This document shows, piece by piece, positions 44,836 to 58,567 of a stretch of 64,000 nucleotides of DNA. The stretch's first letter is position 1. Each line of letters starts with the position of its first letter. Origin of the DNA: Armillaria gallica (Eukaryota; Basidiomycota; Agaricomycetes; Agaricales; Physalacriaceae). The notes beneath the pieces were generated by a model. The model saw nothing but the letters and a program-made list of their open reading frames with translations. It ran no database searches and had not been told where the DNA came from. A program made the position numbers and the translations under genes. The stretch is from the NCBI GenBank assembly GCA_037576215.1, contig JBANDB010000011.1, forward strand, positions 992,001-1,056,000, in the 5' to 3' direction.

Positions 44836-46090
44836 TCCGGAAGAACGTACCGAAGTACCCCAAAGCACTTTCGCCGGCAAAAGAAACAGCACCCACGATA
44901 ACGTTGCAGAGACAACCTTCGGTAAATGGAGCCTACGAGTATACAAAGATCGCCTTCAGCGAAGAGATAGAGGTTTAGGAAAGTCTAATATCACAAAAAG
45001 CCGTACAGGTACACGTCGGGGCATCTAGGAAATGTTAGAATGGGTACATATCAAGGCAGATTGGCATTACCTAGCCTTTAAACCATGATTCCGACTGCTT
45101 CCAAAATTGAAGTAAAGGTGGGAAGTTGTTGGTGCTTCGTTGCCTTGATGAGCAAAGAGAGGGTCTAGTACATTCATAAGAAACACCTCCAGAAAGACAA
45201 AATATACATGTACCTGTACCGGTATTGGCGCCAGTCATACCCAGAATGGCAGTATTCAGATTAACCCATACACATATCAGCGACGTCAAAAGAAAATCGG
45301 TGGAAAAGTGCATATCAGTGCAGATTGAGGTACACAGAGCCTAAGAAACTGAGCCAAAAATATAACCGTTTAATGCTCCGAGTTTTAATACTCTGGAATA
45401 CCAACAGCAGATGTCACGGTCTCGTTTCTATGTACAAAGTGAGAACAAAGTCGTGAAAAAAAGGTGAGCATACGCACCGTCGTCCCCCAATCGTCCCCTT
45501 TCATCAGATCGCAAAGTTTACGGCGCAGTAGGAGAGACTTCGAAAGGCATTAGATATTTGGCTCTTCCGGCTATAACGAAGATATCGTCACCGTCGTCAG
45601 TGAAGGTTCGTTATCAAGAGATGCGATGTAAATATACAATTGCGTCCGCTTTTGGATGGAGGATCGCTGGGGTCTACCCATCCGCATACCTTGGCTCTGC
45701 AGCGAGATAGCTGGAACAACAGTTGAAAGGTACAGCCGTATACCATCATCGCTCCGCCACCAGGCTTTTTCTACGAATCTCAGCGAACCAAACCAAATTA
45801 TTACCGACCTGAAGCGCAAGTCCGACTGACGACAACTCCAAACCATAGCACGGTGCCTTTACATAGGTACCAGTCACTTATCAAATGGGGAATTAATGCA
45901 CTGAGACTCTAAAATGGTAACATATAGCTTGATTAAGACCGAAACGTACATCACCGTATGAGACTGTAACGATACTCATACATCGCAACTGTAATCCAAA
46001 ATATGAATGACATCACTATGAATCTCTGCTTAAGCTATTCAGTAACAGGTAGGCCAGCGGCGAGAATATGGAACACACCAAGCGGTGGAC
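44836..46090. other. No gene recognised between the copy C upstream region and S3
   Basis: Minus-strand open frame 45571–45846 is next to a weak S-like sequence (GATGTAAATATACAATTGCGTCCGC at about 45625) but is not assignable. Confidence 0.35.
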
Positions 46091-46094
46091 ATCA

Positions 46095-46340
46095 GGAAAT
46101 ACACGTCTGCATGTTTGCCCGAACATGAAAGAGCCGGCCTTGCATCGCGCCAGTACTGAGAGCGCGTCTAGATAGATAAAATTTGAAGAATGGAAGATAA
46201 CAAGACTCTTGTAATTCGACATAACGCCCTTATCATCCGGCCGTCACCGTCGTGGGTGGTCGTGCGGTGGTAGGAAGAAAGGGGAATACGAAGTTGCTTT
46301 CCCTTTTGAACATCGCGTGCCGGCGGCATAGCCTCGCGCC
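46095..46340 (-). repeat. S module, copy S3
   Basis: The minus strand reads TATGCCGCCGGCACGCGATG, TTCAAAAGGGAAAG, then a CACGACGGTGACGG run and GCGCGATGCAAGGCCGGCTCTTTCATGTTCGGGCAAACAT. It matches S2 closely up to GGGCAAACAT and then diverges. It lies 350 bp beyond the 3' end of gene D. Confidence 0.6.
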
Positions 46341-46369
46341 ACCCATCACGGGTCGCGTGGAAATCATGA

Positions 46370-46685
46370 GCCTCAGTCGAAGCCCTTTCAGTGTTCGCTT
46401 CCTAGTATCATTAAAGGCGTCTTTATCTATAGTCCATCTTAAATGTCCCGCAAGTCAAGACTGCTTTTCTGCCACAACAAATGGATTCAAAACAGACTCC
46501 GCCGGTGATGCTAAGGTACTGCGGCGAGTCACAAATTATAAAGGCTCTAAACAGTATGACACTAACTACGCACGGAACTTCTTAGTATCTGCAAACTAGA
46601 GGTGACCCTCACATCGCTGGCAAATGCCAGCGCAAGTCAAGGATTTGAAACCCAACTAAGGTGAAGACGTCGAACCAAACTACTG
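46370..46685. repeat. Region downstream of gene D, duplicated downstream of gene C
   Basis: Partner of 39700–39987; in this unit it directly adjoins module S3. Confidence 0.7.
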
Positions 46686-48655
46686 TTAGACTGGACAATC
46701 AAGGTCTTCCTTTAGAGGATCAATCTTGTGAGTAAAAGATCCGATGTCCTGTAGTGACACGCTGATGTTCTGAAAGACATGTAAAGTAAGAATTTAACAT
46801 GGTAGCTCATACGAGTATATCATACCGTTTCTTCGACATTGCCCTCGGAATTATGGGGCGGGATCCGGAGCACGGGCACGAAACCGATTCCGTTCTGTGT
46901 GGCTGGATTCGTTGAATGATGCTTTGGTCTGGAATTGAGCCTATCAAAGGTAAGCAGCGGACAATCATCTCAAGAGGATGGTGATTTACATAGCAAGCAA
47001 AGAATTGATGTAGACTATGGAAGTTTTTATTAGTCATTATCGATAGACGGTGAGTAGTGAATAAACCGACGCTTCGATTGGACAAATTGAATCGCAGTAA
47101 ATATTAGAGAGTCTGGCCACACGATGTGCTGGGGAGAGAGCCGTGAGATCCTGCGATAGGTCCAGTTGAAATGCATATGCAACAGACCGTGATGAGGGTG
47201 CCGAGTAAGATTGCACTGTCGTCTTGTTAGGAAAATACAGATCACATGAAAACAGAGACTTCCACCTAGTTGCTAAACCTGATATCAGGATCAGCCTCAT
47301 CAAGCGAAGAAGAAAGGACGCCGTGCTGGTATGTGTAGTTGTGTCAACTGGATGGGAAGATCAAGGGAAAGAAGCAACGTACCAAGAGCACATTGTTTCC
47401 GTCCTGCTCTTGTGCAGGTAATAACATGTCATTACGGCAATGACAATATCCGCCCCAGTTACCGTCGAAATTAACAAATAAAACGATTTCTGCATCCTCT
47501 GTGTAAGGGGCCATAACAATCTAGAATAAAGATTTCACGTACTGGGATGACGACAAGAGCCAAAAGATTTGGGAGGAGGTAACTACGAAAGGTTATTCAA
47601 GGCGACCAGTCACTGAAGCTATGAGGGTCTGCTTACATTTCATACGCTGCGTCTGCGACTTTCTTGCTCAGTGAAGTCCGAACCAGTGAAGAAAATAAGA
47701 CGCACATATGGTGGCACCTAAATAAACGCCATTAGGCGAATGCAGAAAACAAGCAGCACAATTATATCACCAGTTGAAGCGACCACAGCCAAAAACTGTT
47801 CCAAAATAAGCGGGAGCATGATAGAAGAACTCATTTTTACTTACAACGAACCAAGGTAAAATCTTGTGAAAATGTCGAGCAACTGCGGAAGAATGAGCAA
47901 TGGCTACATCAATTTTGACGTGACACCACGAACATTTCCATATTCGAATAGCATATAGCCTAGTAGTCGACCTTAATTAGTTGCTTCAGATTGACTAAAT
48001 GACTCATACCATTGAACATACACGACAAGAAAGATCTAGTGGGGGCAGGGTCAAGGCGAAGACGTTGACATGCATGAAGACTGACAATCAGACACCACTG
48101 CAACTGAGTACCCTATCAGTGATCGTTTATGAGTAGGGCGCAAGACAATCACCTTCATGCTCCTGCAACAACGAAACGAAACGTCAATGCGATTGGCTCA
48201 AGTTTCCCCAAGGACGACGTACCACAAAATACGGTCTAGACCGTTAACATTACCGAACATTTTGATCATATAATAATACAGAGCATGTGTGCTGAAGGCC
48301 ACATGAAGAGCGTCGAGAGCCCTGTCACAAAGTCAAAAAATGAATCTTCACGGTTGATAAGGATGAATGAACGAACCAAAGTATCGCTATCTATCTCGCG
48401 GGCTTTAGCGTGATGCCAACTTCGAAAGGATAAGGACATACAGAGTACCGGTAAACCCACCAGTCGTTGGCGTATCTCTTGTAGTAAAGGACCACTTGCA
48501 GATTCGATATCCCATACAAACTACCAACTAAATGAATGGAATCTATCTTCTCGAGTATGGAAGGGCACATACATTGCGGCTATGAGAGACCCGATGTAGC
48601 AAGCACCAAATGTCTCCCCGATGGAAGGTAAGGCTATCGATGGCTGCGAAGACAT
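46686..48655 (-). CDS. DUF6534-type membrane protein, copy D
   Basis: ATG 48655 begins SSQPSIALPSIGETFGACYI and SLIAA, then donor GTATGT. Exon 2 reads LYGISNLQVVLYYKRYANDW (about 48470–48530). Then come LDALHVAFSTHALYYYMIKM, a YAIRIWK segment and IVWPDSLIFTAIQFVQSK. The end reads NISVSLQDIGSFTHKIDPLK, stopping at TAA 46686. Its C-terminus is that of C with few changes, and its upstream and downstream flanks match those of C. Intact splice sites were checked only for exon 1 and the last two exons. Confidence 0.62.
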
Positions 48656-48699
48656 TGCGAATTTACAGGGAGCGTGCGGATGAAGGGAAGGATTTTCAG

Positions 48700-48716
48700 C
48701 TTATACTTATATGAAT
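48700..48716 (-). promoter_or_regulatory. TATA box region of DUF6534 copy D
   Basis: Minus-strand CATATAAGTATAAGC, with two TATAAG-like cores, lies 45–60 bp before the ATG. Confidence 0.5.
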
Positions 48717-48784
48717 AGGTTAATCCGTTACGACACCGGGCTGCCCGATCATTAAACGCTCGTCGGCGCTAGTATATACTAGTC

Positions 48785-49320
48785 CTTGAGTTTTGTGTCT
48801 CAACACTGCGCCGCAAACTGGCGCTGTTGCTCACAATTCTAAAAGGGATAATGAGAAGGAGCTAAGATGAGAACACGGGATGTCGGTCTCTTACTTCTAT
48901 GCCGATCAAGTTGCGCCCACTGAAGAATGCTGTGAAAATTCGGAGGGATAATCACTCGACCCGTAAACATATAGAGAAGTAGACGCTCTGACCGGTGATT
49001 CATCGTTTGCAGGTGAATAGATGCACATTGTGATGCCGACATGTATTTTTAATTTTGGGACCCGTTGCGTTCCAGGTCTGGTTTTCTTGCAGCAGCATGC
49101 CGGGTAGCCCAGGCTTGGACTGGGAACCTCAGCGTGATCACTCGCCCGTGGTCTTAACAAGGTCATAGGGTCGAGGTTCGCCCTAGAAATTTCGCGTAGT
49201 CGCGTGTACAGCGCCGGAACCATCTCCCAAGGTTCATGAGAGAAATGGTTAAAGGTCAGACGTAGTCGCGATGCTAGCTACGAACTTCGGAAGCGGAGAT
49301 GTACGGAAGTGCCCGGAATG
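48785..49320 (-). repeat. Upstream region of copy D, duplicated upstream of copy C
   Basis: Partner of 44280–44835. Similarity stops close to 49320 after GTGCCCGGAATG. Confidence 0.75.
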
Positions 49321-49899
49321 TGCACGCGATTACGGCTGAATTGGGCCGAGGGCCAACACCGACGCAAGTTTGACTCCCTATCCCAGCATGTCAGTCGTTG
49401 GTTCTATGGTGCATGTTACTTAATGGCAAGAGGGCTTCTATACCCCTTTTATTCTCTGTATCAACACATATTAGGCTACACACAGTCTACCGGCTGGAAT
49501 TAAAGTCGGTTCGAACTTCGAACGTTTGCCAAGAATTTTACAAGGTTAAATAGTATAAGGTCAATGTTGGTAAATTATACGAGCTTCAGGTATATGTTTC
49601 TAAGTGTCGTCAATATCTCATATTTACATTGCCTGTGGACCTTGTGCTTCAAAAGGGACCATCCCTGGGCTGCAGCACCTACCTCCGCTCGTGTTCTTCG
49701 GACATTATCAATTCCATAATAGTATACTAGGTGATTATGATAGAGCCTATAGAGTCGTGAATGGGCATCAACCATGGACAGCTTTTCCCCCCATAAAAGG
49801 GCCATATGTGTAAACTAGATACGCTCGGTATATGCCTGGCAGCCTGAGGGCTCGGGCAAGGCATAGACGATTCTGAGCTTGGATGAAAATCACGCCGAA
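49321..49899. other. No gene recognised
   Basis: Sequence between the D upstream block and the end of gene E. Open frames under 80 codons only, without a family pattern. Confidence 0.4.
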
Positions 49900-51897
49900 T
49901 CACTCTCCGAGGTGATGAACCACAGTTGCTTTTGAAGTACTGGAGTCGTCCGAAAAATGGACATCCTGGTTCTCAGACAACAGGAGTGTGTTATCCTGAA
50001 GGAAACAATCGAGATAAAAACATGTCCTGGTGGGCTTGCGAACATACCGTCTCTGTGGTATGACTCTCAGGGCTGTTAGGTGCAAACTGGAGGACCCCAG
50101 AAATTGAATGCACTACACAATCTGAGATCGACCTGCTCGACGATTGCTGTCGGTAATTAAGCCTAGAGAGGGTAAACTTCAAGTAAACGGATAGATGAAG
50201 ACAATGCACATAGCAAGCAATGAGTTAATGTAGACTAAGCGCGTAGATCAGTGAATCAATCATAAAGTAACGAGTAATACGAACGTTTGGGCAGTATGAA
50301 ATCGATTGCGACGAAAATCAAAGTGTCGGACCACGCGAAATACTACGAAAGTCTGTGAGATACTCGTTATGGTCAGCCGGAGGGTAAACAGACCGTAAAA
50401 AGAGCGAACAGAGAGCATGCACTGTCATTTTCATTAGTAACGATGCAGACGAAATTAACGCAAAATATATTCACCTTGTAGCTAACCCTGATATGAGAGC
50501 AAGTCGCATTAGACCAAGAAGTTTGTGAGCCGTGCTAGTGTGTGTAAATCAACTAGAATTCAAGACCCTTCATAAGGAGACGAAGCCCACAAAGGTAAAT
50601 GGATAATGGCTCGGCTCTCGTGCAGGTAATAGCACATCATGAGAGCTATGATGACATCTGTCGTGATGGCCACGGAGTAGAATATGTAAATCGATATCTG
50701 TATTGATGCATGAGGAGAATCAAGGATTTTCCATATCATGGAAATCACATACTCCGATGGTAGAAATGGAAACCAAATTCTGCGGAATATAACTGTCAAG
50801 GGTTATTTCGAGCGAGACATGCGGCTACAAGGGTTTTCTCACGTCTCATAAGACATGACTGAGAAGGTCTATCAGTAATCTCTGAGCGAGAGAGATATCA
50901 GTGCCCTACGTATCCCAGCGCCTGAAGGAAATGGGGGCGGGTAAGTACAGAAAACAGTCGAAGCAAGAGGTACAACACTATTACCGAACGAGACCGCCAC
51001 AGCAAAAAACTGTTCAATGGTCAGCAGGAAGAAGGGATTCGGTTATTCGAGGCTATGCTTACCACGAACCAAGGGAGGATTTTGTGGAAATGCCGTCCCA
51101 CTGAGAATAAGTTAAACTTATTATGATCAGTGAAGGCTAGAGGAAATGCACACGTTTCCAGAGCCGGATGGCGTATACCCTAACAGTCATAGCAATGAGT
51201 AACCATCTATAACAATGGCTTTGTTCCTACCCTTGGACGAACACGATGATCCACACCTATGAAGAATGTTATCTAGATAGAAAGTGTCGAGAAGTCATGT
51301 CAACACTGCACCTTTACGAGCAATTGCAACTGTCAGAATATAGCTACTGTTAGAGCTGTGTAGGAACTGGAATTTGAAGTAGATTCGCACCCTCAGGCTC
51401 CTGTAACGACAGATACTCAGCGAGACCGATCGGGTACCTGTGAAATGTGCCCGGCAACATACCAAATGGCATTTCCTAACAGGGCTCCGAGCAAGTTTCC
51501 ATACATATCAATCAGATAGTAGTATAGTGCATGGGCCCCTAGCGCGAAGTGAACACTGTCAAGGACCCTGTCGAAGAACACATTAATACATCACGATGAT
51601 CGTTAGGTAGTAATAGACGGACCAAAACAACGCTACCTGTCTCATGCGCATCAGCATAATGACCTCGAAATAATTTCAACATACAGAATAAAGGTAGAGC
51701 GACCAGTCTTTGGGATATCTCTTGTAATAGATGAGCACTTGCACATTCATTATGCCGAATAAACTACGAAGCGAATGAAAAGCATTTTCACAAACCTGAA
51801 AGGCGGACACGTACACTGCGGCTATGGTAGCACCGATAAAGAGAGCTCCGAAGGTGTCCCTGAGGGATGGAAGAGTTGGAGAAGGTAGCGACGACAT
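49900..51897 (-). CDS. DUF6534-type membrane protein, copy E
   Basis: ATG 51897 opens with SSLPSPTLPSLRDTFGALFI and GATIAAV. Exon 2 reads LFGIMNVQVLIYYKRYPKDW. A membrane segment DVIIALMMCYYLHESRA is at about 50630–50680. The C-terminal exons are RLNYRQQSSSRSISDCVV and DNTLLLSENQDVHFSDDSST, ending HHLGE at TGA 49900. It groups with B by exon 1 (DTFGALF, GATIAA) and by its C-terminus. No S module follows; the D upstream block is next. F lies immediately upstream. Confidence 0.62.
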
Positions 51898-51934
51898 TGC
51901 GGGTATACGGAAACAGTCGAGGAAGGTCTGTTCA

Positions 51935-51943
51935 GATTTATAG
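51935..51943 (-). promoter_or_regulatory. TATA box of DUF6534 copy E
   Basis: Minus-strand CTATAAAT lies 38 bp before the ATG. The shared upstream block is at about 52045–52120. Confidence 0.5.
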
Positions 51944-52129
51944 AAGGGAGAATCAAAAAATGGCAGGCAGCACCAAGTACTACCGCCAATTCATTAGATT
52001 ACCCCGTGTCCAGGCCTGCATCGAAACTCTGTTTTTGATATCTATAACTCAACGACCTCCGGTGATTTCGTTCACGATTCAAAGCATCAAGGAGCAGTCA
52101 TGACGAGGGCTTGATAAGTCGGTCTATCT

Positions 52130-52816
52130 TTCATCGATGGAGACAGATAGATAGCTAGCCGGAGAAGGCTGCAAAAGAAATTGCCGGGCTCTGTGTAGAC
52201 ACAAAACGGGTCACAGAATGCAGTGCAAAGTTGCCTCTAGAACCAATAGATTCGTCTCGGTCTAGCCATTCCTCTCTGTTGAAAATTTTCAGTCGGCTTG
52301 TGATTCGCGACGGGTTATTGAGTTATGGTTCCAACTTCTACCAATACCAATACCAATGCCACCGATACAAAACAGCTTTGGGCAGTCCGGCATGATGATG
52401 CAAATATAGTCCACCTTTGTATGTATTTTTAATTCAATTCCCTCCCTTGCTTTCGGTATTATGCGGTCGCCGTGGCAGGCAGGCAGGTACCAAGTAGGGT
52501 GTCGTCAGATTCGTAGGAAGATACTGGTCAGGGTCTACGGAGGTAGGGCTGACTATTGGGTTTGGGATGAGTACATTACACGCAAATCGCACAGTATATT
52601 TAACTCGATTCCGAGTAAGATACAGCATGTTGATCATTGTTTCCTGCACGTTTCGAACAGTAAATCGAAGCCGACAAGTCGGATAGAACCAGCCCCATTT
52701 GAGTAGTGGCATCATGGCCCGAACCGTGGTCCGCCCATTGGAGCTACTATAAATACATGGTAAGTTATCCAGGATATGAATCGCTCTTCTACCCTATTGT
52801 CGTCCACCTGTCTGAC
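52130..52816. other. Upstream region of copy E, no gene recognised
   Basis: Resembles upstream regions of A and B in short blocks (GGGTTATTGAGTTATGG, GTATGTATTTTTAATT). A run of ACCAAT repeats lies at about 52338–52360. Confidence 0.4.
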
Positions 52817-54864
52817 TTATACCACAGAAAACTCGGCTCTCGACCGCTTATCCTCGACGGCTTGAGAAAAGGCTTCATTATTTTGGGAAGGCGCGCTACT
52901 GCTTATCTCGGAGAGAGGTATATCGAACCCGCCGCGCTAGCATGGTCTTCAGTGAACTAGCCCGCGTCTTGGAAACAGATCCTTACCTTTGCATCTCCCG
53001 CGTTAGCACCGCCGGCGGTGGGTGTAAGCCGTATGATATTGGAGAATGATGTAGGTTCCGAGAGGGCTGTACCACTCCCGGTGTTTGCCCCTTGGAGCCG
53101 TTTTCGAGCATTCAACCTAGTACCTATTGGAGCAAAATCGCATGGAGGAAAGGTATTGTTGACTCACATCGATAACAGAGAGTTAACGTAAACTAGATCA
53201 GCGTGAGATGATCCCTTTATCACTTATTGAGGACCGACATACGTTTTGTGAGGAGAAATTCGACCCCAAGAAAGACGAGGGTATTAGGGAGGACGATATA
53301 CTGAATAAGGGATGAGGTCAGTGCTTAAAAATGGGTACATGAAACTTACGGTGACGAGTGCAACCGTCGAACAGGCGCTACCATCAAAGGCGTCAGTGAG
53401 GGCCAAACACCGGGTAACAAATTAAGTTCTCACCTAGTCACCAAGCCGGACATCAGGACCAACCACATCAATACTAACAATCGAGAGTTGGTACTACCGA
53501 ATTTCAATCGTTAGTCCAGCTCAGACACCTGCGATATGGTTTTATCACCTTGAGAATTCCGAGATTGAACGGCTTTTATGAAGATAATAGCACACTGCAA
53601 AGGATATGAAGAAGTCTATGCCGGTGGATGTGGCGAAGGCGGCATCGATGGCCCACTGATCGTTCGCAAGTTATTTTTGGGCGGTAAAAATGTAGACTGG
53701 GGTACGACTCACGTCCATTGAGGCCAAACCTGCGAATGTTGTGATAGTGTATCTGTCGGCGACCGCATTGAGGCTCTGAAGGAAACGAGAGAGCTGACGC
53801 ACTAACGTTTTGTACACGAGCACTGGTCGCGCTTCTTAGCGTATTGTTCGGTATCTATAAGAAGGGGGTACTCACATACGCCCACTGCTGAAAAAGGAAA
53901 TCACAACACATAAGAACGGCTGATTAAGTTGCTTAGAACGTGCACCCACCAAATCCGCATGCGACCACGAATATCTACAGAGGAACGAATTGAATCATAA
54001 AGGGCCGCAGCTCACTAAAAGGAGAGCACACTTACGACAATCCAAGGAAGGAGCCGATGGAAATGGCGCCCGACTGCGCGGGTAAAGTCAGCGAGGGCTT
54101 GCGAGTCAACGAAACGACCCACATTTCCATAGCCGCACTGCGTATAGACTGCGAAAGACGAAGTGAGTGGCCTGTATGATAGAAGGGATGGACAGGCGAC
54201 ACCTCTGAACAAATACAATAATGACAACCTGTCTCTGCGTCAATGAAAGAAACCTGAAGAACAACTAGGACCAACGTTGACTAGAATCTGAAGCTGGTAA
54301 AGATAAACGAAGACGAAAGTCAATCAAGGTGTCTTCCTCCAACATGAGAGTTGCGCACTTTGAAGCTCCTGGATACAAAGAGCAGTGAGCAACAGAACAA
54401 CAGTTGAAAATGGAGACGAGAACGGACCATACAACGTTCCCCAGCGCAGCATAATCGCCGAACGAATCCACAGTATAGTGGTATATAGCGTGCATGGTGA
54501 GGCTCAGGTGGAATGCGTCGAGAACCCTACAAAAAGTTGATTTGAATGCTTCCCAAATCGTGACTAATCACACATACCAGAGTATACCGACCTGCGAGGA
54601 GTAAATATGGATCGAAGTGTGCACGCAGGAGAATGGTTCACGTACAGAATAACGATAAAGTTGCCAATCGTTCGGGTAGTCTCTGTAGTAGATGAAGACT
54701 TGAAGGACTGTGATACCAAATAGCCTTGTGCGGGTGATAGGTGAGAACCGTTGGGTCACAGAATCGTTAAAAAGGTCAACATACAATGACGAGAGCATGG
54801 CACCGACATACGCAGCACCAATCGTTGTTCCCAGGGAGGGGACAACGACTGCTGCTGAATTCAT
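52817..54864 (-). CDS. DUF6534-type membrane protein, copy F (divergent class)
   Basis: ATG 54864 begins AAVVVPSLGTTIGAAYVGAM and LSSL, donor GTATGT, then LFGITVLQVFIYYRDYPNDW. Later exons read LDAFHLSLTMHAIYHYTVDS (about 54440–54520), GRFVDSQALADFTRAVGRHF and PTSFSNIIRLTPTAGG, and the last exon has RYTSLREISSSAPSQNNEAF, ending EFSVV at TAA 52817. It differs from A–E at many positions and shares its C-terminal type with A2 and B2. It lacks a clear TATA box at the usual distance. Whether all exons are open was not established. Confidence 0.6.
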
Positions 54865-56506
54865 GATAATTGTAGGAAGAAGAGAAGATGTGAAAAACAG
54901 ATCCGTAATCACCGACCCAGTTAAAAGTCCATAACCTTGCGCGTCGCGCAGGTGATATCTTCCAGAAAAGGCATCAAGGTTATTTTTGATAAGAGATGAT
55001 GCGCCATTCGCATCCTGCGGCGTGGCCTTTAGGCTTGGCCCTTTGTCGTTCGAGAACAAGCGACTCTAAAGTTATTTGGTAGCCTGGGTGGCTAACGTTG
55101 GACCGCGACGCAAATTACTGGGAGTCGGCGCATTATCGTACCTCATCTGAACCCAAGGCACAGGATAACGTTAAGGACTTGCGCTCAATCAGGTTCCATT
55201 CGAGATCAGTCACCTGCCAACCACTCACCAATAGAGATGATGCACATGGCACGTATTGTAGCCGAACCAGATGCATGCGGACGAAGCTTGTCCAAGGAAA
55301 AAAGTCGTATTGAGTAGAGAAAAACGAACAATGAGGAAGAAGCCACATTTACTAGAGCCTTGTCAATATTCCGCCGAGAGGCTAGTAATTCTCTCAGGAA
55401 TTACACACATAAGCCCTCGCGGCCGGCGAGAAAACAATTATTACTCTTCGAATGGTGAAGTCTTCAGATGCGGTACGTTATATCTATGACATCTATCGTC
55501 AAAAACAAAGAACAGAGGAGATACTGTAATCGAAGGACCTACCTATCTTATTATCTTATTTTCGTCCACGATTCTTGTCGGAGTCGACTTGTCGTACTGC
55601 AGGAGCAATGTCCGATAGACTCATAGAGCTTCGATGAGACAACTTTTGTGTTTTATATACGCATACCAGTTTGCCTCATAGCCCCAACGATGGCGGGAAG
55701 GTTTTCTATGGAAGGCAATCTGGAGCGAACCCTACAAGAGCAGGATCTTGAAGGGTTTAAGGTTGGGGCACGACGAGAGGATGGTATACGCAGAAGGCGT
55801 GAGAGTACAAGATGATGACGCTCTCACCGGCTACCAAGCGAAACACCGATCGGCTTGAGGCTGGATGCGGTAGCCGCCGGAGAAACAGTTTCAGAAGCCA
55901 CGACACTGACACTACCGAATCCAGTCATGATGACCCTAACCTTATTACCGTCGTCTTCGAGCTTCGCTACGACTCCCAGCGCACCGAATTGAATTGAAGT
56001 CGGCCACAAGCACAATTCCATATCACGAAAAAATAATATAAAGATGACCGGCACCCATTTCCTTCTGCCCATGCTATCATCTTACTGCTACTGGTACCAG
56101 CTTTGCTACCTCTGTCTTGGTTCATCATGCTTCAGAACCTTCAACAATTGAAATCGCTGATCGAACACTGATAAAACGGAATGTTTTGACAAACATTAGG
56201 GTCTTGGCGAGTGCGAGCTGTGTTGATTTCAATCAACCTAATGATCCCTTCCCGCTAGTATGATGATTTATGTCCTGAAGCCGTACGTGTTACGGTAGCT
56301 TCGCGCAGTCTACACCATCCCATCAAGGCGGCTATCTATTGTCATTGTAAAGCTGATTCTGCATGAACCAATGAAGCAGCACCGGACCCTACATTTCAGC
56401 GCTGAGCGCGCAGGCTGAGATATGAACATCAAGGATGTGGCGCCGTCAATATTGAGTAGGTTGATCATTTGACCCTACTTTTTGGTCCGTGTTATCCCTA
56501 ACCCGT
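54865..56506. other. Junction between the two halves of the array, no gene recognised
   Basis: The minus-strand genes end with F and the plus-strand genes begin with G. No exon or S core is recognised. Small frames at 55098–55489 and 55812–56072 are not assignable. This is the shared promoter side of the divergent pair F/G. Confidence 0.45.
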
Positions 56507-56514
56507 CATATAAG
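56507..56514 (+). promoter_or_regulatory. TATA box of DUF6534 copy G
   Basis: CATATAAG lies 44 bp before the ATG at 56558. GGCGCC occurs further upstream at about 56440. Confidence 0.5.
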
Positions 56515-56557
56515 CTAAATAGCCTGAACAGTCTTCTCACCGTCTTTGAAGCCTGCT

Positions 56558-58567
56558 ATGTCCTCCCAGCCTCCGAAAGTTATTCTTGGGGAAACTCTCG
56601 GTGCTCTCTATGTCGGAGCTACCATAGCCGCCGTGTGGGTGCCCTTTCTTGCTCGCGAAAATGACTTCTTATTCAATTGTTGGTAGGCTATTCGGCATAA
56701 CGAACCTGCAGGCGGTAATCTACTACAACAAATATCACAGCGACTGGTGGGTTTACCGATATTCTGTATGTCGCAATTTATTCTCCGTTGGAAATATGCT
56801 GAAGGCTAAGAGACAGGTGGCGCTACTTTGGTTCGTTCGTTGATGTCACTTCACTGTGGTAAATTAATATGTTGTCTCTCAGGATCCTCGATACTCTTCA
56901 CGTCGTTTTGACTACCCATGCCATGTATTTCTATCTTGTTGATATGTCCGGGGACTTGGCAGGTGCCTTAGTGCATAGTGTGTGGTATGTTCCACTCGAA
57001 AGAAAATGGATTCAAGGTCACTAAAGTTATGATGCAGGAGCTTCAAGGTGATTTGCCTATACTTCCAACCATTAACCTCTCCAACGGAAGTTTCCTTACT
57101 CAGGTGCAACTAGACATAAATGTGGGTCGCCAGGCCGTGTCTCCTTCGTAGTCTTAACAGCATGCTTCCCAGGCATTGATCGTCGTATACGTTCAAGGGT
57201 ACGAAAATGATCAAGGAATCATACTATGACTCTGAAATGTATAGAGGCTTATTGCCATAATTCTAGGTTATACGCCATCCGGATATGGAAACGTTCGTGT
57301 TTTTATGCACTCGTGATTGTTATTGACAAGGCTTCTGACACAGTTGGCCGGCATTTTCACAAATTTCTCCCGTGGTTCGTTGTACATATCCGTTCCCTTA
57401 GCCTATTGTCGTACTCCCACTTACTATTGAACAGTTTTTGGCCGTGGCGGCTTCACTCGGTATCCAGTTCGCATTCCATGTCTCGAGTGGTTTGGCTAAT
57501 TATGTCTCCGATTCCTTCAGGAGCCGGTATCTGTAAGGCTTCGTTCATTCCTTCCCCCCTTTCGATTGCGCTGACTGGAACGCTGCAGTTGTGACCTATG
57601 ACATGTAAGCGAACCATTGTAGCTGCTTACACCTTTCGGAATTGTAACATCATTCTTCACAGTTCTATAACGCGAAATTTCTCTAACATAGCCCCCATCA
57701 AAGTACATGATGTCCATCTTCTGGATGACTGTGAACACTCACTTAAATATTGTAGACATCCATTTACACCATTTTTGCCACTATCGCGGCGACTGACTTT
57801 GTGATAGCCCTTATGATGTGTTATTACCTTCATAAGAGCAGAGTGGCAACGAAGTTCTCAAGGTGTGTTATATCATTCCTGAAGTCTTCCTGGATCTTTG
57901 AGTGTACGCATACTAGCACGGCTTCCCTACTTCTCAATCTGATGCGCATTATCATTGTGTCGGGTTTGGCCACAAGGTGAGACTATCTTTGGGGTAGTAA
58001 CTTGTCTGCAGGACCTAACGAAGCGGCAGTGCATGCTCGCTACTCACACTCATATCCGTTTGTTGTTCTCTCAATTTGTTCCCAGCCAAAGAACTCACGA
58101 TTATCTGCAGTATATCGTGTGGCCACAGTTTTTGGTTTTTATCGCAATCGACTTCATCCTACCAAAATGTTGGCGTCATTCTTTACCCATATATAATGAC
58201 TAACATATCTTTCCAGTCTATATTAACTCCCTGCTCGCTATGTATGCAGTCTTCTTGAGTCTCTTACCTTAAAGCTTCGAAGTTCACGTTCCCTAGGTTC
58301 AATTATCGACCTGAACATCTTGAATCGAACAAGTCAAATGCAGAGCGGGCAGGACATTCAACTCCCGCCGTCCTCTGTATCACGCCGCAGACCTTTGACG
58401 GTTCTAATGCAGAGACGGTATGTGTGCTAGTCTGATTATCGGCTTCATTCCTTATCAAGCATTTCCCTCAGAATGTCAGCATTCCGCTCTCTGATATCCC
58501 GGACATTCGGTTTTTCGAGGATAGGTTAGATCATTCAAAGGGAACTCTCGATTATAATCAAGTCTGA
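56558..58567 (+). CDS. DUF6534-type membrane protein, copy G
   Basis: ATG 56558 opens with SSQPPKVILGETLGALYVGA and TIAAV. The following exons are readable in order: LFGITNLQAVIYYNKYHSDW, RILDTLHVVLTTHAMYFYLV, YVQG, RLYAIRIWK, IYTIFATIAATDFVIALMMC and YYLHKSR, YIVWPQFLVFIAIDFILPK, RFNYRPEHLESNKSNAERAG, then NVSIPLSDIPDIRFFEDRLD, ending NQV at TGA 58565–58567. The hydrophobic exons are open where checked. It is on the plus strand with H, opposite to A–F. Module S4 follows by about 420 bp. Confidence 0.68.
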